DNA from: CAVQBP01 sp963723205
GTDB taxonomy: Bacteria; Bacteroidota; Ignavibacteria; Ignavibacteriales; Ignavibacteriaceae
Reading direction: 5' to 3'
DNA: 64,000 nt
NCBI GenBank assembly: GCA_963723205.1
Contig: CAVRQC010000033.1
Coordinates: 186,001 to 250,000 of the forward strand
Position 1 is the stretch's first letter, and each line of letters opens with the position of its first letter. A program made the position numbers and the translations under genes. Below are positions 34,286-42,643 of the stretch, piece after piece. A model generated the notes under the pieces. The model had not been told where the DNA came from. It worked only from the letters and a program-made list of their open reading frames with translations, and did not search any database.

Positions 34286-35596
34286 ATGAAAAGATATTTA
34301 CTTCTTGCATTTTACCTTGGGATTTTCGTTTTTTTATCTTATACAAATGCACAGCAATCAAAACAGGTTGTAAGCTGCAATTTAGCACTCAGTGAAAAAA
34401 TTTCTGTCGTTTATAATGCACCGCCTAAAAATTTTTTAAACGGGGTAAAAAGTTCTGAATTCGATATAACCTTTAAAAATTCTACACCAGAATTAGAAAC
34501 TGCAGTGAATTACGCTGCCAGTATCTGGTGTTCAATCCTTGTTTCTAACGTTCCGGTTAGAGTACTCATAACATTTTACCCAATGCCCGATTTTTTAGGT
34601 CAGTGTGTTTCAAATATGGTTAAAGATTTTCCAGGTGCTCCTTCAAAAAACACATGGTATGTATCTGCTCTTTCTGATGCAATTACAGGTGTTGACCAGC
34701 AGCCAGGTGATTACGATATGGATATTTTTCTTACTTCAAGTGTTCCATGGTATACCGGAACAGACGGCATTGGAGGAAGTAAAAAGTTTGATCTTGTATC
34801 TGTTGCTCTGCATGAAATGGGACATGGTCTCGGTTATTTTGGTCTTGGATATGATAGTGCTGGAACCGGATCATATGGACATATAACTCCAAATGTACTT
34901 ACAAGACCTATCGCTTTTCCATTCCCTGACCTGGAAGGGCTTCCCTCTTTATATGACAAGCATATAATTAATTCTGAAGATAAACACATTACCGATACTG
35001 CTGATTACTCAAATCCTTCGCTAGAATTAGGAGATCTATTTGTTAGTAATGATTTATTTTTTGAAGGTGAAAATGCAGATTTAGCAAATGGAAAAAAACC
35101 TGTAAAACTTTATGCTGATTCAATCTTCATTTTTGCAAGCAGCCTGCTTCATTTAGATGAAAACAGCTATCTTCCAGGAAATATAAATACATTAATGACA
35201 CCTTTTGTAGCTTTGGGTGAGGCTAACCACACTCCCGGACCGGTTACTATAGGCCTTTTAAAAGATTTAGGCTGGTCAATTAACGATTCAATTTCTACAG
35301 ACGTTGAAGATGAAGCTAAACAATTACCGGATAAAATTACACTTAATCAGAATTATCCAAATCCTTTTAATCCTGAAACAACAATCAGTTTTTTTATTCC
35401 TTCAAGTAGTATGGTTCAGCTTAATGTTTTTAATATACTCGGTCAACAGGTGGCATCTTTAATAGATAGAGAAGTTAATTCAGGGAATCATAGAATTGTT
35501 TTTAATTCCAATGGATTATCAAGCGGGATATATTTGTATAAATTAAGTGTGAATGGAAAATATATTGCATTACATAAAATGATATTGATGAAATAG
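34286..35596 (+). CDS. Secreted metalloprotease-like protein with type IX (type A) sorting domain
   Basis: The 436-residue protein has a signal peptide (about 1-22), a zinc-protease motif H176-E177-x2-H180 (HEMGHGLGYFG), and a C-terminal T9SS sorting domain. That domain starts at LNQNYPNPFNPETTI and ends GIYLYKLSVNGK, then KMILMK. The metzincin pattern HExxHxxGxxH would need His or Asp at residue 186, but Gly is found, so the third zinc ligand lies elsewhere or the enzyme is altered. It is expected to be exported through the T9SS and anchored or released at the cell surface. Substrate is unknown. Confidence 0.8.
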   Translation: MKRYLLLAFYLGIFVFLSYTNAQQSKQVVSCNLALSEKISVVYNAPPKNFLNGVKSSEFDITFKNSTPELETAVNYAASIWCSILVSNVPVRVLITFYPMPDFLGQCVSNMVKDFPGAPSKNTWYVSALSDAITGVDQQPGDYDMDIFLTSSVPWYTGTDGIGGSKKFDLVSVALHEMGHGLGYFGLGYDSAGTGSYGHITPNVLTRPIAFPFPDLEGLPSLYDKHIINSEDKHITDTADYSNPSLELGDLFVSNDLFFEGENADLANGKKPVKLYADSIFIFASSLLHLDENSYLPGNINTLMTPFVALGEANHTPGPVTIGLLKDLGWSINDSISTDVEDEAKQLPDKITLNQNYPNPFNPETTISFFIPSSSMVQLNVFNILGQQVASLIDREVNSGNHRIVFNSNGLSSGIYLYKLSVNGKYIALHKMILMK

Positions 35597-35608
35597 TAAA
35601 TAGTGCAG

Positions 35609-35642
35609 AAACCTCCGGGGTTTTTAGAAACCTCGTAGGTTT
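35609..35642. repeat. Tandem mini-hairpins of the form AAACCT-N3-RGGTTT
   Basis: Two adjacent hairpins, 35609-35623 and 35628-35642, share the layout AAACCT, three bases, then GGGTTT or AGGTTT. They follow the stop of the metalloprotease gene and may act as a terminator or belong to a dispersed repeat family. I cannot see other copies in this window. Confidence 0.5.
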
Positions 35643-35730
35643 AAGAATATAATAAATAATTATTGCCCGGAATTTATTTCTTAGTTATAAAGTGATAAAC
35701 ATAAAACAAAATAATATACGGAGAATTTAA

Positions 35731-36048
35731 ATGGAACTATCAGTAGAAAAAAAAGAGCAATACAATATGCTGCATGTTAACGGAAGGCTGGATACAACAA
35801 CCGCAGGGGAATTTGAGAAACAACTTCTTCCACTATTGGAAAAAGGAAAAGAAAATATTGTTGATTTTAAAGAACTCAAGTATGTAAGCAGTTCAGGGTT
35901 GAGAGTTCTTTTAGTTGCTGCAAAGCAGCTTAATAACAACGGCGAAAAACTTACAATAGTCTCAATGCAGGACCATATTAAAGAAGTGTTTGATATTTCA
36001 GGTTTTACAGATCTGTTTAAAATTCTCCCTGAAAATCCTTATGAATAA
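35731..36048 (+). CDS. STAS-domain anti-sigma factor antagonist (RsbV/SpoIIAA-like)
   Basis: The 105-residue protein is a single STAS domain. It has LHVNGRLDTTTAGEFEKQL at the N-terminus and YVSSSGLRVLLVAAKQL around the phosphorylation loop (S53-S54-S55-G56). S55 aligns with the phosphorylated Ser of SpoIIAA. In partner switching, the unphosphorylated form captures an anti-sigma kinase and a PP2C phosphatase reactivates it. It is the first gene of a six-gene same-strand cluster and overlaps the phosphatase gene by 8 bases. Confidence 0.92.
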   Translation: MELSVEKKEQYNMLHVNGRLDTTTAGEFEKQLLPLLEKGKENIVDFKELKYVSSSGLRVLLVAAKQLNNNGEKLTIVSMQDHIKEVFDISGFTDLFKILPENPYE

Positions 36049-37609
36049 AGAATTAATTTATCTCATAGAAAACAAATCCAAATTCGAAACCCTGGTTTCC
36101 ATAGCAGAATATTTTGTCGATGTTATTGAAGATGAAACCTGCAGCACTGATTTTGCTTTTATTATTAATTCAGAAATTATTTCGAAATCCCGCTCATTGA
36201 AATCGGAGATTGAGAATAATGGCACAATTAAACATTTATATAGCGATAGGATTTCGTTAAAGAACTATGAAGTAGTTGAAATCGACTCGCCATGGATTCT
36301 CTTTTTAATTAACTCCTCATTGCTATCGAACAATGAACATTTCCTTCATTTACTGCTTTCTGTTGTAAAGCTTCTAAATCAAAATATTATTTCTGAAAAA
36401 GAAAACTGTGAAGCAAAACTTTTGCTCGATTCGAAAATTGAGCAGCTCAACCAATTGTATGAATTAAGCAAAGAATTCAGCGGAATACTTGAACTTGAAT
36501 ATGTTAGCAAGCTGCTTCTTTATACCATTGTCGGGCAGTTTCTCGTAAACAATTTTGCAATACTTTATTTCGATGATGAAATAAAAGTCCTCGAATCCAA
36601 AACAAGCAGAGAAGAAATAATTTATTTGATTTCGAAAATTGATTACAAGAATTTATTGAAAGCCGAATTTGCAAAAGATAATTTTCCGGAAATTTATAAC
36701 GCCGGATTCGAACTTATTTTGCCTATGCAGATAAAAAACAAAACAAAAGGATTAGTTCTGTTAGGTGAAAAAAAAAGTAAAGAATCCTATTCTAAACATG
36801 ATATTGAATATATCAATTCCGTTGGAAGCCTTGCGATAATATCAATAGAAAATGCTGTACTTTTTAAAGAGGCATTGGCAAAGCAGGCTATAGAACGCGA
36901 CCTGGAAACCGCAAGAACAATTCAAAAAAATCTTCTTCCTCATGATATACTTCAACCGGAAGGATACGAAATAGCTGCATATAGTGAAGCGGCAAAACAG
37001 GTTGGCGGAGATTATTTTGATTTGCTCACCACCGAAAATAAGGAAACAATTTTTGCAATAGGAGATGTGAGCGGAAAAGGTATTACCGCTTCTCTCCTGG
37101 TTGCTAATTCTCAGGCTTACCTAAAATCTATTAGTAAACAGAATCTTGCGATTGATGATGCAACGGGTCTATTGAATGATCTGGTAGAAGAGAGTACAGT
37201 TTCAGGTACCTACATTACTTTTTTTTGGGGAAGGCTTAACAGCAAAAAGGAATTAACTTATGTGAACGCCGGCCATAATCCTCCTTTACTTATTAGAAAT
37301 GGCGAAATAAAAAAGCTTGAATCGGGGGGCTTAATTCTTGGAATAATGAAAACAATGGTTCCTTATGAATCAGAATATATCCAACTGCAAAGCGGCGATT
37401 ACATAATTACTTTTACCGATGGTGTTACAGAAGCTATGAATTCAAATGAAGAAGAATACAGTGATGAAAGATTTGAACAGCTGTGCAAAACATTTAAGAA
37501 TCAGCGTGCAGAAGAAGTTAAAGATTTAATACTTAATGACGTAAAAGAATTTACAAACGGATTTGAACAATCCGATGATGTAACGCTGCTTGTAATTAAA
37601 GTAGTTTAA
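36041..37609 (+). CDS. GAF-containing PP2C (SpoIIE/RsbU-type) phosphatase
   Basis: I use ATG 36041, which overlaps the end of the STAS gene by 8 bases. The alternative start at 35990 would add 17 residues inside STAS coding sequence. The 522-residue protein has an unrecognised N-terminal part (1-105), a GAF-like sensor region (about 120-270), a linker helix, and a SpoIIE-type PP2C domain (about 310-522). Metal ligands are visible: D324 (GGDYFD), D342 (GDVSGKG), D460 (TDGVTEA) and D512-D513 (QSDDVT). It should dephosphorylate the STAS protein encoded just upstream. It is cytoplasmic, with no membrane helix. Confidence 0.9.
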   Translation: MNKELIYLIENKSKFETLVSIAEYFVDVIEDETCSTDFAFIINSEIISKSRSLKSEIENNGTIKHLYSDRISLKNYEVVEIDSPWILFLINSSLLSNNEHFLHLLLSVVKLLNQNIISEKENCEAKLLLDSKIEQLNQLYELSKEFSGILELEYVSKLLLYTIVGQFLVNNFAILYFDDEIKVLESKTSREEIIYLISKIDYKNLLKAEFAKDNFPEIYNAGFELILPMQIKNKTKGLVLLGEKKSKESYSKHDIEYINSVGSLAIISIENAVLFKEALAKQAIERDLETARTIQKNLLPHDILQPEGYEIAAYSEAAKQVGGDYFDLLTTENKETIFAIGDVSGKGITASLLVANSQAYLKSISKQNLAIDDATGLLNDLVEESTVSGTYITFFWGRLNSKKELTYVNAGHNPPLLIRNGEIKKLESGGLILGIMKTMVPYESEYIQLQSGDYIITFTDGVTEAMNSNEEEYSDERFEQLCKTFKNQRAEEVKDLILNDVKEFTNGFEQSDDVTLLVIKVV

Positions 37610-37744
37610 TGACTCATTTATGTATCTGGAGAGATGACATCCTTTATGAAACAGATTACAATTCAAGATAAAATATATGTTTTATTTTAAGTTTTATTTG
37701 AAAAAGAAGGATTTCATCTCTTTTTTTCAAATTAAAGAATTTAA

Positions 37745-38530
37745 ATGATGATAAAGAAAAATCAGAAATATTTTTTAATAGCTTTATTAACCGCATTTCT
37801 AATTACATCTTATGGATGCAGTAAAAGAGAAAAAATAACAAGCTTTGATCAGCTTAAAGGTAAAGAGTTTGCTGTACCTACCGGAACGATTGCAGACAAA
37901 TTAGTTTTATCGAAATTCCCGAATGCAAAATTTAAATACTTCAACAGCGTTTTAGATGCATGCATGGCAGTAAAAGGCGGTAAAGCAGATGCCGCAGCTT
38001 ACGATGAACCGATATTAAAAAATATTTCAGCTAAAAATCCCGGTTTGCTTGTTCTGCCCGGAATGATTACTACCGATAATTATGGTTATGCCGTAAGAAA
38101 AGATGATATAGATTTGAAAAAAGTTATTGATGGCGTAATTAACAATTTAAAAAAGAGGGGTAATTATGATGTAATGCTGAAACGATGGCTGCCCGATAAA
38201 GGAGTTCCTAAACCCATGCCGGAAATACAAACCGGCAATAACGGAGTATTTAGATTCGGAACATCAGCCGTTACAGAACCATTTTCTTTTGTTGATGGCT
38301 CGAGAAAAATTGTTGGGATGGATATTGAGTTTGCTTCGCTCACAGCACAAAAACTTAATAAGAAACTTGAAATTGTTAATATGGATTTCGGCGCAATGAT
38401 TCCTGCGCTAATTGCACATAAAATTGATATGATAGGAGCTTGTATTACAATTACAAAAGAACGATCAAAAAAAGTACTCTTTTCAGAACCTTATTACACT
38501 GGCGGAATCGCAGCACTGGTTAAAGAGTAA
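37745..38530 (+). CDS. Lipoprotein with a circularly permuted amino-acid-binding (SBP_bac_3) module
   Basis: A 261-residue lipoprotein with a lipobox (SYGC, Cys25). The usual second part of an SBP_bac_3 protein comes first (residues 33-148): FDQLKGKEFAVPTGT, GGKADAAAYD, KKRGNYDVMLKRW. The usual first part follows (167-260): GTSAVTEPFSFVDG, DFGAMIPALIAHKIDM, TITKERSKKVLFSEPYY. The carboxylate-binding Arg is R240, and the Asp contacting the amino group is D87. It presumably binds an amino acid or similar ligand outside the inner membrane. The same order occurs in the next SBP-permease protein and in the gene at 42644. Confidence 0.85.
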   Translation: MMIKKNQKYFLIALLTAFLITSYGCSKREKITSFDQLKGKEFAVPTGTIADKLVLSKFPNAKFKYFNSVLDACMAVKGGKADAAAYDEPILKNISAKNPGLLVLPGMITTDNYGYAVRKDDIDLKKVIDGVINNLKKRGNYDVMLKRWLPDKGVPKPMPEIQTGNNGVFRFGTSAVTEPFSFVDGSRKIVGMDIEFASLTAQKLNKKLEIVNMDFGAMIPALIAHKIDMIGACITITKERSKKVLFSEPYYTGGIAALVKE

Positions 38531-38540
38531 AAGGAATTTA

Positions 38541-41500
38541 ATGAAAAAATATTCTATTTCTATATTACTCCTTTTTTTTACTGTTTTATTCTTTACGGGA
38601 TGCGGTGACAATGAATCGAAAAAATCATTTGTCAAATTAGATGATCTTGAAAAGGCTTCAATCGGTGCAATGACCGGTACTACAGGGGAAGACCTTGTGA
38701 AAAAAAGATTCCCTGATGCAAATGTAAAAAGCTTTGATGACATTATGGATGCCATTACCGCATTAAAATCAAATCAGCTCGATGCTGTAATAACAGGCTA
38801 TCCGGCAGCACTGAATATCTCCAAACATAATACAGATCTCCGAATTCTGCCGGAACCTGCAGATCATGAAAGTACCTGTATTGCTGTAAGAAAAGACAGT
38901 CCTGGACTATTAAAGGAAGTGAATGAAATAATAACTGAATTTAAAAATGACGGCACCTTAAAAGACTTGAGCAGAAGATGGTTCAAAAAGGATTCCGGGC
39001 CATATGAAACTGTAAATATACAACTTCCAGCGACCGATAAAGTATTAAAGGTAGGAACAAGCGCAACACGCGAACCTTTTTGTTTTGTTGATGAGAACAG
39101 GAATATTACTGGGCACGATGGTGAGTTAGCCTTTAGGATCGCTTCGAAGTTAGGACGTCCGATTCAATTTTTTGATATGAAATTCTCGGCACTTATTCCT
39201 GCATTACAGTCGGCAAAAGTTGATATAATTATTGCCGGTATGACTGCAACTGAAGAAAGGGCGAAATCCGTAGATTTCTCTCTTTCTTACTTTGAAAACT
39301 CTCAGGTTATCCTTGTAAAATCTTCTGATGTAGAAAAACCTTCAGAAGTGAAAAATACTGTCGGGACAATCGATATAAATAGTTTTAAAAATAAGAGTAT
39401 TGGAGTTTTAGTAGGTTCAACTCACGATATGTATGCACAGAAACATTTTCCCGATGCACAAATTATGGAGTATAAATCTCCAACTGATATTATGCTTGCT
39501 TTAAAAACGGGTAAGATTGATGCTGCAATTTATATGACCGAAACCATCCAGGAAATGATTCGTAAGGATAACTCATTAACTTTGATTGGAGATACTTTAT
39601 ATTCTAATACGGTAGGAATGGGCTTTAATAATGATAATGATGAACTAAGGAAAAAATTTAATGAGTTTCTGAAAAAAATAAAAAGCAACGGCGTTTATGA
39701 TGATATAATTAAACGTTGGATAACCGAAGGCAATACTGTTATGCCGGTAATTGAAAATTCACAAACTAACGGTGTTCTTACGGTTGGTATTATGGGGGAT
39801 AAGGGACTTCCTTTTGTCACCTTAAAAAATAATAAGTTGGTTGGTTTTGATATTGAGTATGCAGAAAGATTTGCTGCATATCTTGGTAAAAAACTGAAAC
39901 TCTTAGATATGGATTTCGGCAGTCTGATTGCCGCCGCTGCTACCGGCAAAATCGATATGATTTCCTGTACAGTAGTAATTACTGAAGAACGGAAAAAACA
40001 AATCGATTTTTCCGATCCCTATTATATGCTTGGCGCCAGCATGTTCAGCCTTAAAAAAAATGTTGCAGTAACATCAGGCAAAAATTTTAAAGTACTTGAT
40101 GATATTTCAGACAAAACAGTAGGCGTTTATGCCGGTACCATACACGATTCATTTGTTGAGGAACATTATCCAAATGCCACAATAAAAAGGTTTAATACTC
40201 CTGCAGATATAATTTTATCTTTAAAAATGGGAAAAATTGATGCGGCATTCTTGGATTTGGCGGCTGTAGGAGTAATACTCAAAGTCAATCCTGATATTGG
40301 TGTTTTATCGGAAGATGTACTTACTCTTCCAGTTGCTGTGGGATTCAATAAAAACAATCCAAAATTACGTGAGCAATTCAATGACTATTTGAAAGGAATT
40401 AGAGCAGACGGAACATACAATACTATGTACAAACGCTGGTTTGTTGATGATCCTGAAAAAGCTGTAATGCCGGAATTCAAATTTAATAAGAATGCTCCGA
40501 AAATTACTCTTGCTGTATCAGTTGGCGATCTACCTAATTGCGCAGTTGTAAACGGCAAGTATGCAGGTTTTGATATTGAACTTGTAAAAAGATTTGCAGA
40601 ACGAAAAGGATTCAATTTAAAGATAAACACAATTGAATTTCCATCCCTCATTGCTGCTTTATCTTCCGGTAAAGCGGATATAATTGCAGACGCAATGTCA
40701 ATAACAAACGAACGCCAAAAACGGGTGGCTTTTTCCGACAGCTACAATATATTCAAAACAGTTGTGCTTGTCCTTAATAAAAATCTTTACACAGCAGAAA
40801 GCAATAAGAATTCTGCAGAAATTGTAACAAAAACTTCAGTAATAGAAAACTCCTTTTTACAAAGTGTAGTTGAAAGCTTCAAAAGCAATATTATACAGGA
40901 AAAACGCTATTTATTAATTATTGACGGCTTAAGAACTACTGCTATAATATCCATTCTATCAACGATTTTCGGAACAATACTGGGCGGATTAATATGTTTT
41001 ATGAGAATGTCCCGGAAGAAATTTTTGCAGGTTCCTTCAAAAATATATATATCAATTTTGAGAGGTACACCTGTTCTTGTTGTCTTGATGATTATATTTT
41101 ATATAGTATTTGCATCGGTGGATATTGACCCGGTGCTGGTTGCGGTAATTGCTTTCGGATTGAACTTTGCAGCTTATGTTTCCGAAATGTTCAGAACCGG
41201 AATTGAAGGAGTTGATACGGGTCAGACCGAAGCAGGAATTGCCATCGGCTTTAGCAAAGTTAAAACTTTTATTTTTATTGTACTCCCCCAGGCTGCCAGA
41301 AGAATATTACCGGTTTACAAAGGGGAAATGATCTCCCTGGTTAAAATGACATCCATCGTCGGTTATATTGCTGTGCAGGACCTTACAAAAGCCAGCGACA
41401 TCATACGCAGCCGTACATTTGATGCTTTCTTTCCGCTGATTATGGTAGCAGTACTTTACTTCCTTATATCCTGGCTGCTTATGCTTCTGCTGGGTTATGT

Positions 41501-41543
41501 GGAACGAAAAACTAATCCCAAATTAAAAACAAGCCGGGCATAA
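38541..41543 (+). CDS. Three tandem permuted binding modules fused to an amino-acid-type ABC permease
   Basis: A 1000-residue lipoprotein-type protein (Cys21 in FFTGC). It repeats the order lobe 2 then lobe 1 three times: 31-148/168-262, 281-395/411-506 and 520-635/654-748. A HisM/GlnP-type permease follows (about 785-990), with membrane helices and the EAA loop EAGIAIGFSKVKTF, then IFIVLPQAARRILP (897-924). The ligand Arg is kept in all units (R240, R484, R725). The amino-group Asp is kept only in unit 3 (D572) and is Gly86 in unit 1 and Met332 in unit 2. The next gene encodes its ATPase. Fused SBP-permeases are known, but I do not recall this triple permuted form. Confidence 0.88.
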   Translation: MKKYSISILLLFFTVLFFTGCGDNESKKSFVKLDDLEKASIGAMTGTTGEDLVKKRFPDANVKSFDDIMDAITALKSNQLDAVITGYPAALNISKHNTDLRILPEPADHESTCIAVRKDSPGLLKEVNEIITEFKNDGTLKDLSRRWFKKDSGPYETVNIQLPATDKVLKVGTSATREPFCFVDENRNITGHDGELAFRIASKLGRPIQFFDMKFSALIPALQSAKVDIIIAGMTATEERAKSVDFSLSYFENSQVILVKSSDVEKPSEVKNTVGTIDINSFKNKSIGVLVGSTHDMYAQKHFPDAQIMEYKSPTDIMLALKTGKIDAAIYMTETIQEMIRKDNSLTLIGDTLYSNTVGMGFNNDNDELRKKFNEFLKKIKSNGVYDDIIKRWITEGNTVMPVIENSQTNGVLTVGIMGDKGLPFVTLKNNKLVGFDIEYAERFAAYLGKKLKLLDMDFGSLIAAAATGKIDMISCTVVITEERKKQIDFSDPYYMLGASMFSLKKNVAVTSGKNFKVLDDISDKTVGVYAGTIHDSFVEEHYPNATIKRFNTPADIILSLKMGKIDAAFLDLAAVGVILKVNPDIGVLSEDVLTLPVAVGFNKNNPKLREQFNDYLKGIRADGTYNTMYKRWFVDDPEKAVMPEFKFNKNAPKITLAVSVGDLPNCAVVNGKYAGFDIELVKRFAERKGFNLKINTIEFPSLIAALSSGKADIIADAMSITNERQKRVAFSDSYNIFKTVVLVLNKNLYTAESNKNSAEIVTKTSVIENSFLQSVVESFKSNIIQEKRYLLIIDGLRTTAIISILSTIFGTILGGLICFMRMSRKKFLQVPSKIYISILRGTPVLVVLMIIFYIVFASVDIDPVLVAVIAFGLNFAAYVSEMFRTGIEGVDTGQTEAGIAIGFSKVKTFIFIVLPQAARRILPVYKGEMISLVKMTSIVGYIAVQDLTKASDIIRSRTFDAFFPLIMVAVLYFLISWLLMLLLGYVERKTNPKLKTSRA

Positions 41544-41547
41544 TGAA

Positions 41548-42636
41548 ATGATAAGAGTTGAACATTTAGAAAAAAAATTCGATAACCTAACTGTCTTAAA
41601 AGATATAAATGTAAATATCAATAAGGGAGAAGTCATCTCGATTATCGGCCCTTCCGGCACAGGTAAAAGTACTTTTCTCCGCTGCCTTAATTTACTTGAA
41701 ACACCTACCTGCGGAAAAATTTTTATTGATGAAATAAACATTCTTAATAAGAATACAGACGTGCCTAAAATGCGTCAAAAAATGGGAATGGTTTTTCAGT
41801 CATTCAATCTTTTTAACCATTTAACTGTCCTTGAAAATTTAACAATTGGACCTATTAAACTCTTGGGAAAAGAAAAAGCAGAAGCCAAAAAGAAAGGAAT
41901 GGATCTTCTCCAGTTAGTCGGTCTTGCAGAAAAAGCAGAAAGTTATGCAGATGAATTATCGGGCGGACAAAAACAAAGAGTTGCTATTGCAAGATGCCTT
42001 TCAATGAATCCGGAAATTATTCTTTTCGATGAGCCAACATCCGCACTTGACCCGACAACGGTGAGTGAAGTACTTGCTGTTATACGGCGTTTAGCTAGAG
42101 AAGGAATGACCATGGCAATAGTTACTCATGAAATGGATTTTGCACGCGATGTTTCCAATAGAGTCCTTTATATGGATGAAGGCCTGATTTATGAAGAGGG
42201 TCCGCCGAAACAAATTTTTGAAAATCCGGAGAAAGAAAAAACAAAAGCCTTTATAAATAGAGTAAGGAGTTTTAATTATCATATTGATAGTCCGAATTTT
42301 GATTTATACAACATGAATTCCGAAATAGAGCAATTCTGCGAAAAACATATTTTTTCAAAAAAAATGATTAATGATATCTTATTAATTATTGAAGAACTAC
42401 TGGTTATATACAAATCCCAATCAGAAATAATTAATGTTGATTTAAGAATTGCATATTCTGAAAAGCAGAATAACATCGAAATTATTTTTGAAAATAGAGG
42501 TAAGAAAGGGAATATACTTGAAAATGCAGCTCCGGATGATATCGGTGCAATGATAATTAAGAATAAAGCTGAGAAGATTGACTATCAGTGGATTGAAGGA
42601 AAAAATAAATTGAGTATGTTTTTAAAAAGAGGATGA
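41548..42636 (+). CDS. GlnQ-type ABC ATPase with C-terminal degenerate anti-sigma-kinase-like domain
   Basis: Residues 1-240 form a complete amino-acid ABC ATPase: Walker A GPSGTGKS (34-41), Q84, LSGGQ (137-141), Walker B ILFDEP (158-163) and H194. A further 110 residues (about 250-362) resemble RsbW/SpoIIAB HATPases: ILLIIEELLVIY in place of the N-box, a strand pair ending IIFENRG, DDIGAMIIKNKAEKIDYQW as the G2 region, and a closing NKLSMFLK. Compared with the RsbW-like protein encoded at 55060-55479, the N-box Asn is I287 and the G1 Asp is N316, so catalysis is doubtful. The gene starts 4 bases after the permease gene. Confidence 0.85.
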   Translation: MIRVEHLEKKFDNLTVLKDINVNINKGEVISIIGPSGTGKSTFLRCLNLLETPTCGKIFIDEINILNKNTDVPKMRQKMGMVFQSFNLFNHLTVLENLTIGPIKLLGKEKAEAKKKGMDLLQLVGLAEKAESYADELSGGQKQRVAIARCLSMNPEIILFDEPTSALDPTTVSEVLAVIRRLAREGMTMAIVTHEMDFARDVSNRVLYMDEGLIYEEGPPKQIFENPEKEKTKAFINRVRSFNYHIDSPNFDLYNMNSEIEQFCEKHIFSKKMINDILLIIEELLVIYKSQSEIINVDLRIAYSEKQNNIEIIFENRGKKGNILENAAPDDIGAMIIKNKAEKIDYQWIEGKNKLSMFLKRG

Positions 42637-42643
42637 TCAAACA

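Noticed and set aside
35990..36040. An N-terminal extension of the GAF-PP2C protein from 35990
   Set aside because: It would lie wholly inside the STAS gene. The ATG at 36041, overlapping the STAS stop by 8 bases, is the usual coupled arrangement.
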